A stretch of DNA of 64,000 nucleotides from Tritrichomonas musculus (taxonomy: Eukaryota; Parabasalia; Tritrichomonadida; Tritrichomonadidae): positions 248,001-312,000 of the forward strand of contig JAPFFF010000040.1 of the NCBI GenBank assembly GCA_039105265.1. Reading direction: 5' to 3'. Below, in pieces: positions 12,481 through 24,280 of the stretch. The notes beneath the pieces were generated by a model, which had not been told where the DNA came from, ran no database searches, and saw only the letters and a list, made by a program, of their open reading frames with translations. Position numbers and translations under genes: made by a program. Position 1 is the stretch's first letter; each line of letters opens with the position of its first letter.

Positions 12481-12857
12481 TAAAGTCGTTAAGCTTTTTT
12501 TTACACGTAATAATACATTTTTCTTTTGTTGGGATTATCTATCTTTTAAAATATTCTCTGATTGATTTCTGAATCATGATTAAAAGTTAAATTTAAACAT
12601 TATAAATATATAAGTAATTTAGATAATCCTGAATATTTATTCATATTTTCAAAATTAAGAAGATCATTTATAATGTAAAAATCCACTTTAATAATCATCA
12701 TATACATTTTATATTACATAAAAAAATTCTATTTAATATATTAATCATCAATTTTTTTTTTTTTTTTTCTTGAAGAATACATTATATACGACATCACATT
12801 TTAAATACCAGTTAATCGATGGATTATTGGAATTTTGTTTTTCTTTTATATATATAT

Positions 12858-13311
12858 TTGTTTAGATTTGTATCATAATTGCGGTGATATTTTTTAAAAT
12901 TGTGGAAACAATTGAATGATCAAGTGAATAATTGTGAAAAAATTCCAAATGTCCAATTCCTATCTGCCATTTACTATGAAATGATAAATTAAATAAAATG
13001 AAATCATGTTTAGATATGATTTTGCATATTTATAATTTATTGATGATATATATTTATTAAGATCAACTGATTTAGATAATATAAAAATGAATATTTCTAT
13101 TTTTTCTTTAAATAATAGATATTTTCATATAACATCATATTTTCATGAATATTATCCTATAATATTGAATAATGGTGCTTGTCAAAGAATAATATTTGAT
13201 ATTATAATTAATAATATTTTTTTATGGTATAAAAGTGTTATTGATAAAACGCATTAAAGGAATGTGATTGGAAAGCATTTGGCATAGAATTTTGTTGTAA
13301 AATTAAAAAAA
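12858..13311. repeat. Right arm of the 454-bp inverted repeat
   Basis: Reverse complement of 10514-10967 with only scattered differences. Its outer part (from about 13256) continues into a dispersed repeat also present at 37345-37720. Confidence 0.9.
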
Positions 13312-13650
13312 TTTTGTAAAAGAAGAAAAACCACTTTTTAAAATAAAACGATTAAAATAAATTCAAATAACCAACTACATCCAAAAAATATATTAAAATA
13401 TATAAGTGTTTGAGAAATAGCCATAATAATTTGATTTGGTCTTTTATAAGTGCTCTTTGGTGTAAAAAATTGAATAATTTTTCGTTCTAAAATGATCAAT
13501 TTGAAGTCTTCCAAAAAAAAAAAAAAAAAGATAAAAAAAATTTTTTGTTTTCGAGAGTACACATGAAAAATTTTGAAAGTACATTTATAGGGTACACATT
13601 TAAAAAGGTACAGAGTACACAATCCCTATTTTATAAACATTACCGAAAGA
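13256..13650. repeat. Dispersed repeat, copy 1 (partner at 37345-37720)
   Basis: About 390 bp alignable by eye to 37345-37720 in the same orientation, sharing GAAAGCATTTG, GTTGTAAAATTAAAAAAAT, TTTTGGTGTAAAAA and AAAATTTTGAAAGTACATTTAT. Moderately diverged, with small indels. Nothing coding. Confidence 0.8.
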
Positions 13651-16145
13651 TTTTTTTATATTTTTTTTCCAGAAAAATAGTATACTATTTTCGAGCTGTT
13701 CTTTTAAAGCGATAAAAATATGCTTAATCAGAGGTACGGAAACTCTAATTCCTGGACAAATCGAATTTAATATTATCATATTATAAATAATATAAAACAT
13801 ATAATATATATATAAAATTTAATTAAATTTTTACAGATAGATTTTAAAGATAAACAAATATTAATAATTTGAAGCAAACTTTCACAAAAAAAAACAATAA
13901 ACTATAGAATATAAAAATTTTCAAAAATAAACTTTTTTTTAAAATAAATCAGGAGAGAATAAGAATATTTGACTTTTAAATCCTTATAATTTCATATGAA
14001 TAAAAAAATGATTTTATCATTAAAAAAATTTTTTTTTCGATCTGATATATTTATATATGTAAAAAACAAATAAAATAAAAACATTTATTTATTTTTATGA
14101 ATGATATTATTTCATTTAATCGCATGTTTTCTAAAAAAAATAGTGTTTTTATATATATATATATATATATAATTCCTTTTGAGCTTTCATGCTTTTCATT
14201 TGTTCCAAAATCATCAAATATCATTTGAACATTTAAAATTATTTTTTTGCTTGTTTCTGAATTATTCTTTTGGCCAATCATAATTTTTAATATCTTGATT
14301 TACATTGATTGTAATTAATTTATCCGATTTTTCTTTTAATAGATTTCATTAGGGTCGAAGACCTCAGATTTCTTGTTTTAAATTTGCAATTTCTAATATC
14401 ATTGGAAATTATACTCAATGATTTTCAATGATTTACAAATATTATAATTTTTTTTGAAATATCTTTATTTGCAATCTATAAAAATTTAATATTTTCTCAA
14501 ATATAATTAGATATTTGTTTATTTAAAATTTTAGTAAAATAAAAATTTACGATAAGTCCAGGAATGAAGATTTTTTTGCATTCTCAAAACATCACATCAC
14601 CAAAAATTTCATAAAAATGAGAGGTATTCATGTAGGGAATTCGTCGATAAAATTTTAAATAAAACATTTTATATTTTTAGATATTTTATAATTGGATTAT
14701 ATAATGATTTGTATAATTATTTGTACCTCCATTTTCAAGATATGAATTTAATATATTTTTGTGAGTATTAATAACTTTACTTCTGAATTTTTATAATTTC
14801 AATAGAAATATAAAAATATAATTATTTTTTAATAAATATGCATTATATGCGCTTATAAATATTTATATTAGTTAATAAATATATTATTAGATTATATATA
14901 AAATTAATTTACATTTTTAAATCTTATAATTAAGAAATATATAGATTAGTTTTGATTATTTTTCAATATTTTAGGAACGATCATTTTATACAAATTAATA
15001 AATAATCAATTGAATTTATAATCATCTTTTTTTTGAAAAAAATTTATTCTCTCAATATTTTATTACAATTATATTTATAAACATAGAAACTTTTCATAAG
15101 AATTGAATCAAATAATCGTAAAAAATTTTAATTTTATAACTAATATTTTGCGTTTTATAATTAATGAACTATGATTTTTTTTATTTTTTATTAGTATTCA
15201 ATGTATTTAAATTATTGTTACCAAAGTTAATTCAAGAAAACATAAATATTTAAAAAAAGTTTTTCTCTTTTTTTTGATTTTGGCATTTTGCACCAATAAA
15301 ATTAATAATATAAAATAAAATCAATATTTCTCAAAAATGAGCGCATAACCAATATATTCCATTCTCAACTGAATAATTCAGATTAAGCCAAAACATATAC
15401 ATAAAATATATAAAAATTTAACGAGCGAATTTTTAAATATTCTACTTTTTTGCAAAAAAATTCATTTTCAAATTCTAAAATCTTCATTATTTTGACATTA
15501 TAAAACAAAGAACAAAATTTTAAATCTCACAATAAATTATAGTATTAATAAATTACCTTTATTATTTTAAATATCTGGCATATATTTTAAATTGAGTAAA
15601 AATATCAAGATATTAGAAAAAAAAATTTTAACATTATTTTTTCAAAAAAGCATGGTTAATACAATCTCCACAGGCAAGAAATTTGTTTCTCTTAATCTGA
15701 GTCTTCAAAACTTTAAATTGGCTGAAAAAATGCAATTATAAAAATTATCAAAGACGTTAAGTCACCTCACATGAATACCTCTTAGAAATGGTTTTTTATT
15801 AATAAAAAAAGATTTTTGATCATTTTGAGCTCTTTTTTCTAATATTGTAGTTAGCACTGATAGATATTTTTTTAAAATTATATGTTGTATTGAGCGTTTT
15901 AGAAAATAGTTATATTTTGTCCTTTCTTTTAAATTTAGTTATAATTTGTTTTTTTCATATTAACATATTTATACAAATTTTAAATTTATATTAAATTTAA
16001 TTTTTTTATTTAATATAATAAGATAATTTCATTTTTACATTTTTCACGAATTCTCACAAAAGTTAGTTTCCATACCTCTGCTTAATCCTTAAATGGAACC
16101 AGCAAATTTCTGTTTTTGTTATTATGAAGTTAATTTAAAAAAAAA
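13651..16145. other. AT-rich region, no gene seen
   Basis: About 2.5 kb of AT-rich sequence with many stops in all frames, a (TA)n run near 14151-14170 and no clear repeat partner elsewhere in the window. Open frames here are short and low-complexity. Confidence 0.6.
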
Positions 16146-16331
16146 TGCTTGTGAGTAGAATCGAACTACTGACCAATCCCCAGGGGAAATATTTATTTTG
16201 ATAAAATCATCACTTATAAGTGTGAATAAATTTAAACAGCTCAAACGCTAAAATCATTTAGCCTCTTTTTGTGAATTTTTAAAATAAGGTTGTTTTATTC
16301 CGGGGCGCAATAACCACTATGCTACACAAGC
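16146..16331 (-). tRNA. tRNA-like gene with about 114 extra bases in the anticodon arm
   Basis: On the minus strand the 5' seven bases GCTTGTG (16325-16331) pair perfectly with CACAAGC (16047+100 onward, i.e. 16147-16153), followed by A at 16146. A full T arm (AGTAG, TTCGATT, CTACT) sits next to the 3' strand, and a D-arm-like GCATAGTGGTTATTGC follows the 5' strand. After that come CCCCG and, near the 3' half, TGGGG, which can close an anticodon stem. The total is 186 nt, against about 72 for a normal tRNA. The extra sequence is AT-rich and lies where tRNA introns lie. No anticodon with a U33 can be assigned at the 5' boundary, so this may be an unusual intron-bearing tRNA or a tRNA broken by insertion and decay. 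Confidence 0.5.
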
Positions 16332-16394
16332 TTCCTCTAATAAAAAGAAAGGAAATTATATGAAACAATATAAAAAAATTTACATGAAAATTGT

Positions 16395-17090
16395 AATCTT
16401 TTTTTTCTTTTGATTTTGAAAATAATGATTTTCAATATGACTGATGATCCAGGGAAGGCTTTCAATAAGAGATATTTTATTCATCAAAAATAAACTCTTC
16501 TATAAATGGTCAATGTAAAAAATCGACTTTTTGTTGGAAAACTTTAAGAATTTTTAACAATTTAATACAAAAAGCAGATATTTTACATCGAAGAGTTTAT
16601 CGACTTCATGTTGTTTAACAAATTTTTATTATTATTATTATTATGAAAAATTCAATTCCTTTTGAAATTGAATGTATAAATAGGCAAGTATTTTAAGATT
16701 TTGATAAATGACTATATTGACTTATGTTTTTGTCTTTCTTAGTTTTTTGGAATTTTTTTGATGAATTTAAAACTTTTATTGACAAGACTCAAACAGAATA
16801 GAAAAGAAATAAAAAGAAATGAAGTTATTAAACTTCAATGGATGATTAAATAATAATAATAATAATATAATAATAAATATAATATAAACATAAAGTCTGA
16901 GTAACTTAATGGTAAGAGTGAACCTCTAACACAGGTTTGGTGATGGTTCGATTCCATCCTTGGACATTTTTTTGAGTTATTTTTGGATAATTTTATAAAC
17001 ATTTATAAATAAAAAGTTTACCAATTCCAATTTATTCATTAACCTTATCAAATAATTTTATATACATTGAGTTATATAAAAGTCACGGCC
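16395..17090 (+). repeat. tRNA-Val cassette, copy 1
   Basis: A long unit holding about 500 bp of upstream sequence, tRNA-Val and about 120 bp downstream. The tRNA with its nearer flank recurs at 37738-38075. An inverted, split copy lies at about 46245-46328 plus 50128-50845. Landmarks are GATCCAGGGAAGGCTTTC, GACAAGACTCAAACAGAATA and the ATAATA run just before the tRNA. Confidence 0.85.
16895..16966 (+). tRNA. tRNA-Val (AAC)
   Basis: 72-nt cloverleaf. The acceptor GTCTGAG pairs with CTTGGAC (two G-T wobbles). The D arm is ACTT/GAGT with AATGGTAA in the loop, the anticodon stem is AACCT/AGGTT with loop CTAACAC, and the T arm is GATGG, TTCGATT, CCATC, then discriminator A. The anticodon AAC at positions 34-36 reads valine codons. 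A T run just after the 3' end would serve as a polymerase III terminator. Confidence 0.9.
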
Positions 17091-17284
17091 TTTCTCACCA
17101 TCATTTAGATGATCCAAGTGTTAAGCAAATGTTTTTTATTGAATGTGACCAAATGAAAAATTTTTTATTTTTTTTTATAAGTCTAATTCCTACTTCCAAT
17201 ATATTAAATAGTATTTTTGGGTATTGGTTTATACCTACACCACTTTTTCAGATGGCGATTTATATCTATACCTGCTAATGGTAA

Positions 17285-17880
17285 CCTAAAAAAATGGACC
17301 CGACCCGTTTTTTTCGGGTAGGGTAATTACCCACCATTCAAGTGAAGTGTTAAAGTATTACCCGATTATTTTTCTTTAATTATTCATTTAATTTATAATA
17401 ATAAATATTAATTTTTTTCATTAAAAATTTTGATTTCTTGATTCATTTTCAATATCTGATTCAAACTTAAAGAAAATTTTCCTCTGAAAAAGCTGATGTA
17501 ATTCAATTTCAATTTTTTTATGATATTATAATATTACATTTATTACTTTATTCTAAACCCAACAAATAACATAATTAATATTAAATTTTCCTATTATGAT
17601 TATTATTCCAAAAAAAAAATGAATTTTTTTGGAATCCCTTAAATTGATATCATCCAAATATTTGATATCGAAGCAAATTGCATCTCAAATATTATCAATA
17701 GAATATCTGACAAGAATAATAATAATATCATTAAAGAAATGGTCTGGTAAAAATATACCATCTTTATAAATGGCCGGGTAAATTTTTCCTTTAGGTAATA
17801 GGGTATTTTCCTACCCAGGTAAAAAATGACCATACCCAAGAAGGACCTGTCAAAAGGGGTCGGGTAGGTACCGCTTTCAA
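17285..17880. other. AT-rich block bounded by GC-rich inverted motifs
   Basis: Near 17300-17335 there is ACCCGACCCG followed by CGGGTAGGG. Near 17850-17870 the reverse-complement motifs GGGGTCGGGTAGGTACC occur. Related GGGTA-type motifs lie at 17355 and 17775-17830. This may be a roughly 600-bp non-autonomous element with imperfect ends. No exact target duplication was found and nothing between is coding. Confidence 0.3.
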
Positions 17881-18352
17881 GGTCTATTTATATCATCTAT
17901 TTATTTTATTATTAAAAGTATATATAGAAATAGAAATAAATAATTAAAAAACTATTCATTGCATCTATTAATATTGTATACAAAAAAATCCGAAAAAAAA
18001 CATTGACGGCCAATTACAACTGAAAGTTTAAAAAAAAATTTCTCTTCTTATTAGGTCAAAGTTTTTAATTTATAAAAAAAGTTTAAGAATTTACCAAAAC
18101 TTTTTTGTGATGAATAAAAAAAAAATTAGATCCAATTTATCATATTTACCATCACTTCAGCGACAAATATCACGTTCATTCTCGTAAAACCACACAAAAA
18201 AAGGATATCAAATATTGATGCTTAAAACATTTTTTTATAAAACTTTGTAAATCAGCATATTTTTATATTATAATTAATTTGTTATAATTATGAGAAAATA
18301 CATTAAATAGATATTGCTGAGAAGAAAAATTTGAAAAAAAGCGTATTTGCTT

Positions 18353-18740
18353 TACAGTCAGAGATTTAATTCAGAGTGGAAAATTTTTAAAAAAATTTTA
18401 TAAAAAATTTTAATTTTGCATTTTTCTTTGTATATAAGGATTTAAATAAAAAATAAAATACATCAATATATTAGGCATTTGATAAATAATATAAATAAAT
18501 ATAACTTGACCATATAAAATTGCAATTATGGATTTTTTTGTATAAAAGAAGATGAAAAAACAAAATCAAATTATTTGATCTTATCACATATTAATCCGAA
18601 ATTAAATTGCATATATAACTTTTATCTGTACTAATTCATAATAAATGATAATAAAAATGTAGTTATTCGTAGTAAAATTTTGGAGAAAAAAAGAATTTAA
18701 TTTTTTTAATGGCCGTTTAAAATTAAGATAAAATTTAAAA
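18353..18740. repeat. Left arm of a 388-bp inverted repeat (TA-CAGT end)
   Basis: Nearly perfect reverse complement of 33155-33542, both 388 bp. The outer edge reads TACAGTCAGAGATTTAATTC, i.e. TA followed by CAGT, the usual look of a Tc1/mariner-type terminus at its TA target. Internally it is related, at lower identity, to the 378-bp arms at 38125-38502 and 39448-39825. Confidence 0.92.
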
Positions 18741-19205
18741 GTGCAATATATTTAATCATAGTTACTATATTAGAACTATATTGTAATAATTATATTTATT
18801 GACGTATTACTGATTTATTTATTTCAAAGAGATCATTTTTTTATAACATTAGGTATCATTTCTCTTGACTTCAAAAAAAAAGATCACTAATATTTTATTG
18901 TTTATGCCTTTCACATAAATACTAATCATTAATTAAACAATAGAATTAACCAATTCAATTATAAATCACCTAAAATAAGCAAAATACCATTTATTCATCA
19001 AGATAATAGTAAAACAAAAGAAAAAGTAAAATAATCGTCAAAAAATTATAAACGTATATCGTAGAATGAACCAATCGATTTATTTTCTTCTTCTTATCTT
19101 TTTGAATAAAACTATTTATTTAATGCTGTATCACATGATAAAGTATAAGTTATAATTTATTTTTTTAATTATTTTGGATTTTTTTAAAATCATTATATTT
19201 TAATA

Positions 19206-19550
19206 CCCTTGCAAATTAACTGTCATTTTTTTGCGGAATAAACAAAATTCGTTATAACTTGGGCATTAAATAGCATAGGATGTAATGATTTAAATCCCCA
19301 AAGATTTTATCCAAATATTTGTTAAATATAAAGAAAAACCTCATTTACATGTAAAATCAATAATAAACGGTCAAAATTCTGATAAAAAAAAAAATTATTT
19401 CAAAAAAATTCAATGGGAATAAAAAGAATTGTCAGATTTTGAGAGAGAAATTAATATAAGTTGTGAGAAAATTTTTCAAAATTTTCTTCCTACGTTTATT
19501 CCGCAAAAAAAAAAAAAAAAAAAAAAAAAAAGACAGTTAATTTCGAAGGG
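19206..19550. mobile_element. 345-bp MITE, TA-flanked
   Basis: Terminal inverted repeats of about 40 bp start CCCTTGCAAATTAACTGTC on the left and, reversed, CCCTTCGAAATTAACTGTC on the right. Both run on into a T tract and TTGCGGAATAAAC. TA borders both ends (19204-19205 and 19551-19552). The A tract beside the right inner repeat has expanded. No coding capacity. Confidence 0.8.
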
Positions 19551-19663
19551 TATTTTTTGGTTATTTCTTTTTTCCTTGAATCAATTATGTTCTTATCTAT
19601 GGATACATAATTTCTATTTGTTATACAATTTTTTATTTATATTTAACAGATTGAACGAACTAC

Positions 19664-19695
<32 letters not shown>

Positions 19696-19704
19696 TCATT
19701 AACT

Positions 19705-19870
19705 GGGGGATAAATCAAAAACGCCTATTCAATTTTTTTCAAACTACTCAATTTTTCACTTTTTCTAAAGGCGTTTTTGATCAATATTTTTTAAAAAAAT
19801 CAAAAACGCCACATTTGACCTTCTGCCAGGTAAAATTAAAAAACTCGTTTTTTCAAAAACGCCAGGTTTT
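19705..19870. repeat. Single inverted copy of the 205-bp array's core
   Basis: About 166 bp, running from GGGGGATAAATCAAAAACGCC's first bases to AAAACGCCAGGTTTT, that match in reverse complement the 164-bp core of the array at 30990-32834. It contains several inverted copies of GGCGTTTTTGA. This is a stand-alone copy of the sequence later amplified in the array. Confidence 0.9.
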
Positions 19871-20625
19871 AAAAAAACAATTATAAATTTTAATGCAATT
19901 TAGAAAAATAAATTATTATGTTACCGGTATTTTTTTAAGATCATTTTTGATCTTTGGGAGAAATATTTTAAAAATTGGGAATAATCGACATATGATATAA
20001 AGATATTAGATTCAAAAAATAAATTATATCAAGTATAAATGATAATATTTATTGAATATTACATGAAAATCAACTAGGCTGACTTTGAGTAAATTTTGAA
20101 GAAATTCATTTTAATGGGATATTATATCTTTTAAATGGAAAATATAAAAAAAGAAAATTTTGCAATATTTTGGTTATAATGAAGCTTGATTATCAAAATA
20201 TTATAATAGAATTAAAAAAAGCGAATTTTGGAAATTATTTGAAATTTCCAAAAAATTGTTTCTTTTTAATAAATTGTATATGATTGCGTTTTTATCAACA
20301 TATAATATCGAATTCCAAGTGAAATATAGTTTTTTATATATTAAATTTTTTATATAAAATGGTTTTGTTTTTATGTTTTATTTTTCATAATATAAATCTA
20401 TTTTTAATTGTTTATTTTTTATTTATATTTATATTTATTTCCGGTAAAGTATTCATATTCATAATATATTAAGATATTGATACATTTTAATTTGAAAAGG
20501 TTATTTTTTTTATTAACAATATTTCAAAGAAAATTTTGAATTAACAATTAAAGTATCATAAATTTGATATAATAAGTATTAAATATAGTATAATATGTAT
20601 ATTTGTATAATATATTTTATATAAT
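19871..20625. other. AT-rich spacer, no gene seen
   Basis: About 750 bp of AT-rich sequence leading into the 16-bp satellite. No coding frame or repeat partner noticed. Confidence 0.6.
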
Positions 20626-22540
20626 AATTATAATATATATTAATTATAATATATATTAATTATAATATATATTAATTATAATATATATTAATTATAATAT
20701 ATATTAATTATAATATATATTAATTATAATATATATTAATTATAATATATATTAATTATAATATATATTAATTATAATATATATTAATTATAATATATAT
20801 TAATTATAATATATATTAATTATAATATATATTAATTATAATATATATTAATTATAATATATATTAATTATAATATATATTAATTATAATATATATTAAT
20901 TATAATATATATTAATTATAATATATATTAATTATAATATATATTAATTATAATATATATTAATTATAATATATATTAATTATAATATATATTAATTATA
21001 ATATATATTAATTATAATATATATTAATTATAATATATATTAATTATAATATATATTAATTATAATATATATTAATTATAATATATATTAATTATAATAT
21101 ATATTAATTATAATATATATTAATTATAATATATATTAATTATAATATATATTAATTATAATATATATTAATTATAATATATATTAATTATAATATATAT
21201 TAATTATAATATATATTAATTATAATATATATTAATTATAATATATATTAATTATAATATATATTAATTATAATATATATTAATTATAATATATATTAAT
21301 TATAATATATATTAATTATAATATATATTAATTATAATATATATTAATTATAATATATATTAATTATAATATATATTAATTATAATATATATTAATTATA
21401 ATATATATTAATTATAATATATATTAATTATAATATATATTAATTATAATATATATTAATTATAATATATATTAATTATAATATATATTAATTATAATAT
21501 ATATTAATTATAATATATATTAATTATAATATATATTAATTATAATATATATTAATTATAATATATATTAATTATAATATATATTAATTATAATATATAT
21601 TAATTATAATATATATTAATTATAATATATATTAATTATAATATATATTAATTATAATATATATTAATTATAATATATATTAATTATAATATATATTAAT
21701 TATAATATATATTAATTATAATATATATTAATTATAATATATATTAATTATAATATATATTAATTATAATATATATTAATTATAATATATATTAATTATA
21801 ATATATATTAATTATAATATATATTAATTATAATATATATTAATTATAATATATATTAATTATAATATATATTAATTATAATATATATTAATTATAATAT
21901 ATATTAATTATAATATATATTAATTATAATATATATTAATTATAATATATATTAATTATAAATATATTAATTATAATATATATTAATTATAATATATATT
22001 AATTATAATATATATTAATTTATAATATATATTAATTATATATATATTAATTATAATATATATTAATTATAATATATATTAATTATAATATATATTAATT
22101 ATAATATATATTAATTATAATATATATTAATTATAATATATATTAATTATAATATATATTAATTATAATATATATTAATTATAATATATATTAATTATAA
22201 TATATATTAATTATAATATATATTAATTATAATATATATTAATTATAATATATATTAATTATAATATATATTAATTATAATATATATTAATTATAATATA
22301 TATTAATTATAATATATATTAATTATAATATATATTAATTATAATATATATTAATTATAATATATATTAATTATAATATATATTAATTATAATATATATT
22401 AATTATAATATATATTAATTATAATATATATTAATTATAATATATATTAATTATAATATATATTAATTATAATATATATTAATTATAATATATATTAATT
22501 ATAATATATATTAATTATAATATATATTAATTATAATATA
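20626..22540. repeat. 16-bp AT satellite, left part
   Basis: About 120 head-to-tail copies of ATTAATTATAATATAT, essentially all identical apart from a cluster of one- and two-base indels around 21956-22042. Entirely A and T and largely self-complementary. Confidence 0.97.
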
Positions 22541-22834
22541 ACGTTTGTTATTTAATTCCAGGATGTTTATTTTATTCCAGGATAACCGTTTAAGATGGTT
22601 TAATATTTAACCATGTCGATTATCAACCAAAATATAATTAAAAAATTGAATTAAAAACGATCAATCATCCTGGGATTATAATTGAGAAGGAAAAATTTGA
22701 ATAAAAAAGGTAAGGAAAAAATCATAAATTTTTAAAAAAAATACAAACTTTTTATATGAGCTTATTGAAATTTTATTATTAAAAAACGGTTATCCTGGAA
22801 TAAAATTAAAATTCTTGAAAAAAATTATAAACGT
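22541..22834. mobile_element. 294-bp MITE inserted in the 16-bp satellite
   Basis: It begins ACGTTTGTTATTTAATTCC and ends TTATAAACGT. TA lies on each side (22539-22540 and 22835-22836); removing the element and one TA restores a perfect satellite unit. Inner inverted repeats share TTTTATTCCAGGATAACCG (about 22570-22590 and, reversed, 22785-22808). A related copy is at 35042-35348. Ends and TA target fit a non-autonomous Tc1/mariner or pogo-type element; the nearby pogo-like element also starts ACGT. Confidence 0.9.
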
Positions 22835-23259
22835 TATATTAATTATAATATATATTAATTATAATATATATTAATTATAATATATATTAATTATAATATA
22901 TATTAATTATAATATATATTAATTATAATATATATTAATTATAATATATATTAATTATAATATATATTAATTATAATATATATTAATTATAATATATATT
23001 AATTATAATATATATTAATTATAATATATATTAATTATAATATATATTAATTATAATATATATTAATTATAATATATATTAATTATAATATATATTAATT
23101 ATAATATATATTAATTATAATATATATTAATTATAATATATATTAATTATAATATATATTAATTATAATATATATTAATTATAATATATATTAATTATAA
23201 TATATATTAATTATAATATATATTAATTATAATATATATTAATTATAATATATATTAAT
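22835..23259. repeat. 16-bp AT satellite, right part
   Basis: Continuation of the ATTAATTATAATATAT array after the MITE, about 26 units, ending at TATTAATACC. Confidence 0.97.
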
Positions 23260-24076
23260 ACCTATATTAAATGTTATATAATAAGATATTTTAATTTTAT
23301 ATTTTGAATTATTTTTGCCGCTAAAGTCAATCTACACATATTTGAGAAGGGAAAAATTGAGAAGATTCTGAGGAATAATTGTGGTTATTCACAAGCATTG
23401 ATACATAATAAAATTTAAATATCTCTAAATATGTTTTGAATAAGTTTTTTTTTGATCAATAATACTTTAAAAACAGTATCATTAGATTTTACAATAGGTT
23501 AAAAAATGAAAATACTTTTTTTTTTAGATGAAATAAGATGATTTTGTAAATATATAATTAATAAGGCTTTAATCCAAAATTATCAATTTTATTTTCACTT
23601 ATAATATATAATTACGCGAAAAATATTTTATTTATTAAAGAATTCATGAAATTTAAATGAAAATCCTTTGCTTTCCTTTATATAAAAAAGATTTACTTAA
23701 CTTAATAAGATTATCAACTATATTTCTATGCAAATATTATTATCATTTATAATTTTATGAATTTAATTAGTTTTGAAAAGTTTGAAATTACTATACATTT
23801 TTGATCTTCACATGATATTTGGTAAAACAACAGTTGTGTAATATTATTCTCATATATATTCCTGTTAAAATGATATTATTCAGATAATTGACTAAAATAT
23901 ATAATCATCTCGATAATTTGGATAAATTGAAGATATATATTAAAAATATAAATATTATTATTTATATATATGCCTAATATCAAATTGAAAAATAATAATA
24001 ATATAATTTTAAATGAGAAATTTATGTTTTCATTCAAAAAATAAATTGAGAGCTTTATAAGATTAACCTATAAATA
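23260..24076. other. AT-rich spacer, no gene seen
   Basis: About 800 bp without a supported frame, between the satellite and the pogo-like element. Confidence 0.6.
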
Positions 24077-24239
24077 ACGTGCTTTCTATAGATCCGTAGC
24101 GCTTCAATAATTCCGTAGCGGTAGGTCAAATGAAATTGACCATTATATTAAATTGACCTATATTACTTAAAATGTATTGTTTTTTTTTTTTCAATATTGC
24201 TATGAGTTTAAATTTGAATACTTTTTTATTGATTTTTGG

Positions 24240-24279
24240 TGAAAAGTGATGTGATTATATAAAGTCATATCACTTTTCA
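24240..24279. promoter_or_regulatory. Imperfect palindrome just upstream of the transposase start
   Basis: GAAAAGTGATGTGA faces TCATATCACTTTTC around TTATATAAAG, ending two bases before the ATG at 24281. It may be a core promoter with an operator-like or transposase-binding site; that role is inferred only from position and symmetry. Confidence 0.4.
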
Positions 24280-24280
24280 A

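Noticed and set aside
13338-14281. Several minus-strand frames of 66-94 codons
   Set aside because: Phe/Ile/Lys-rich translations of AT-rich repeat DNA without conserved features.
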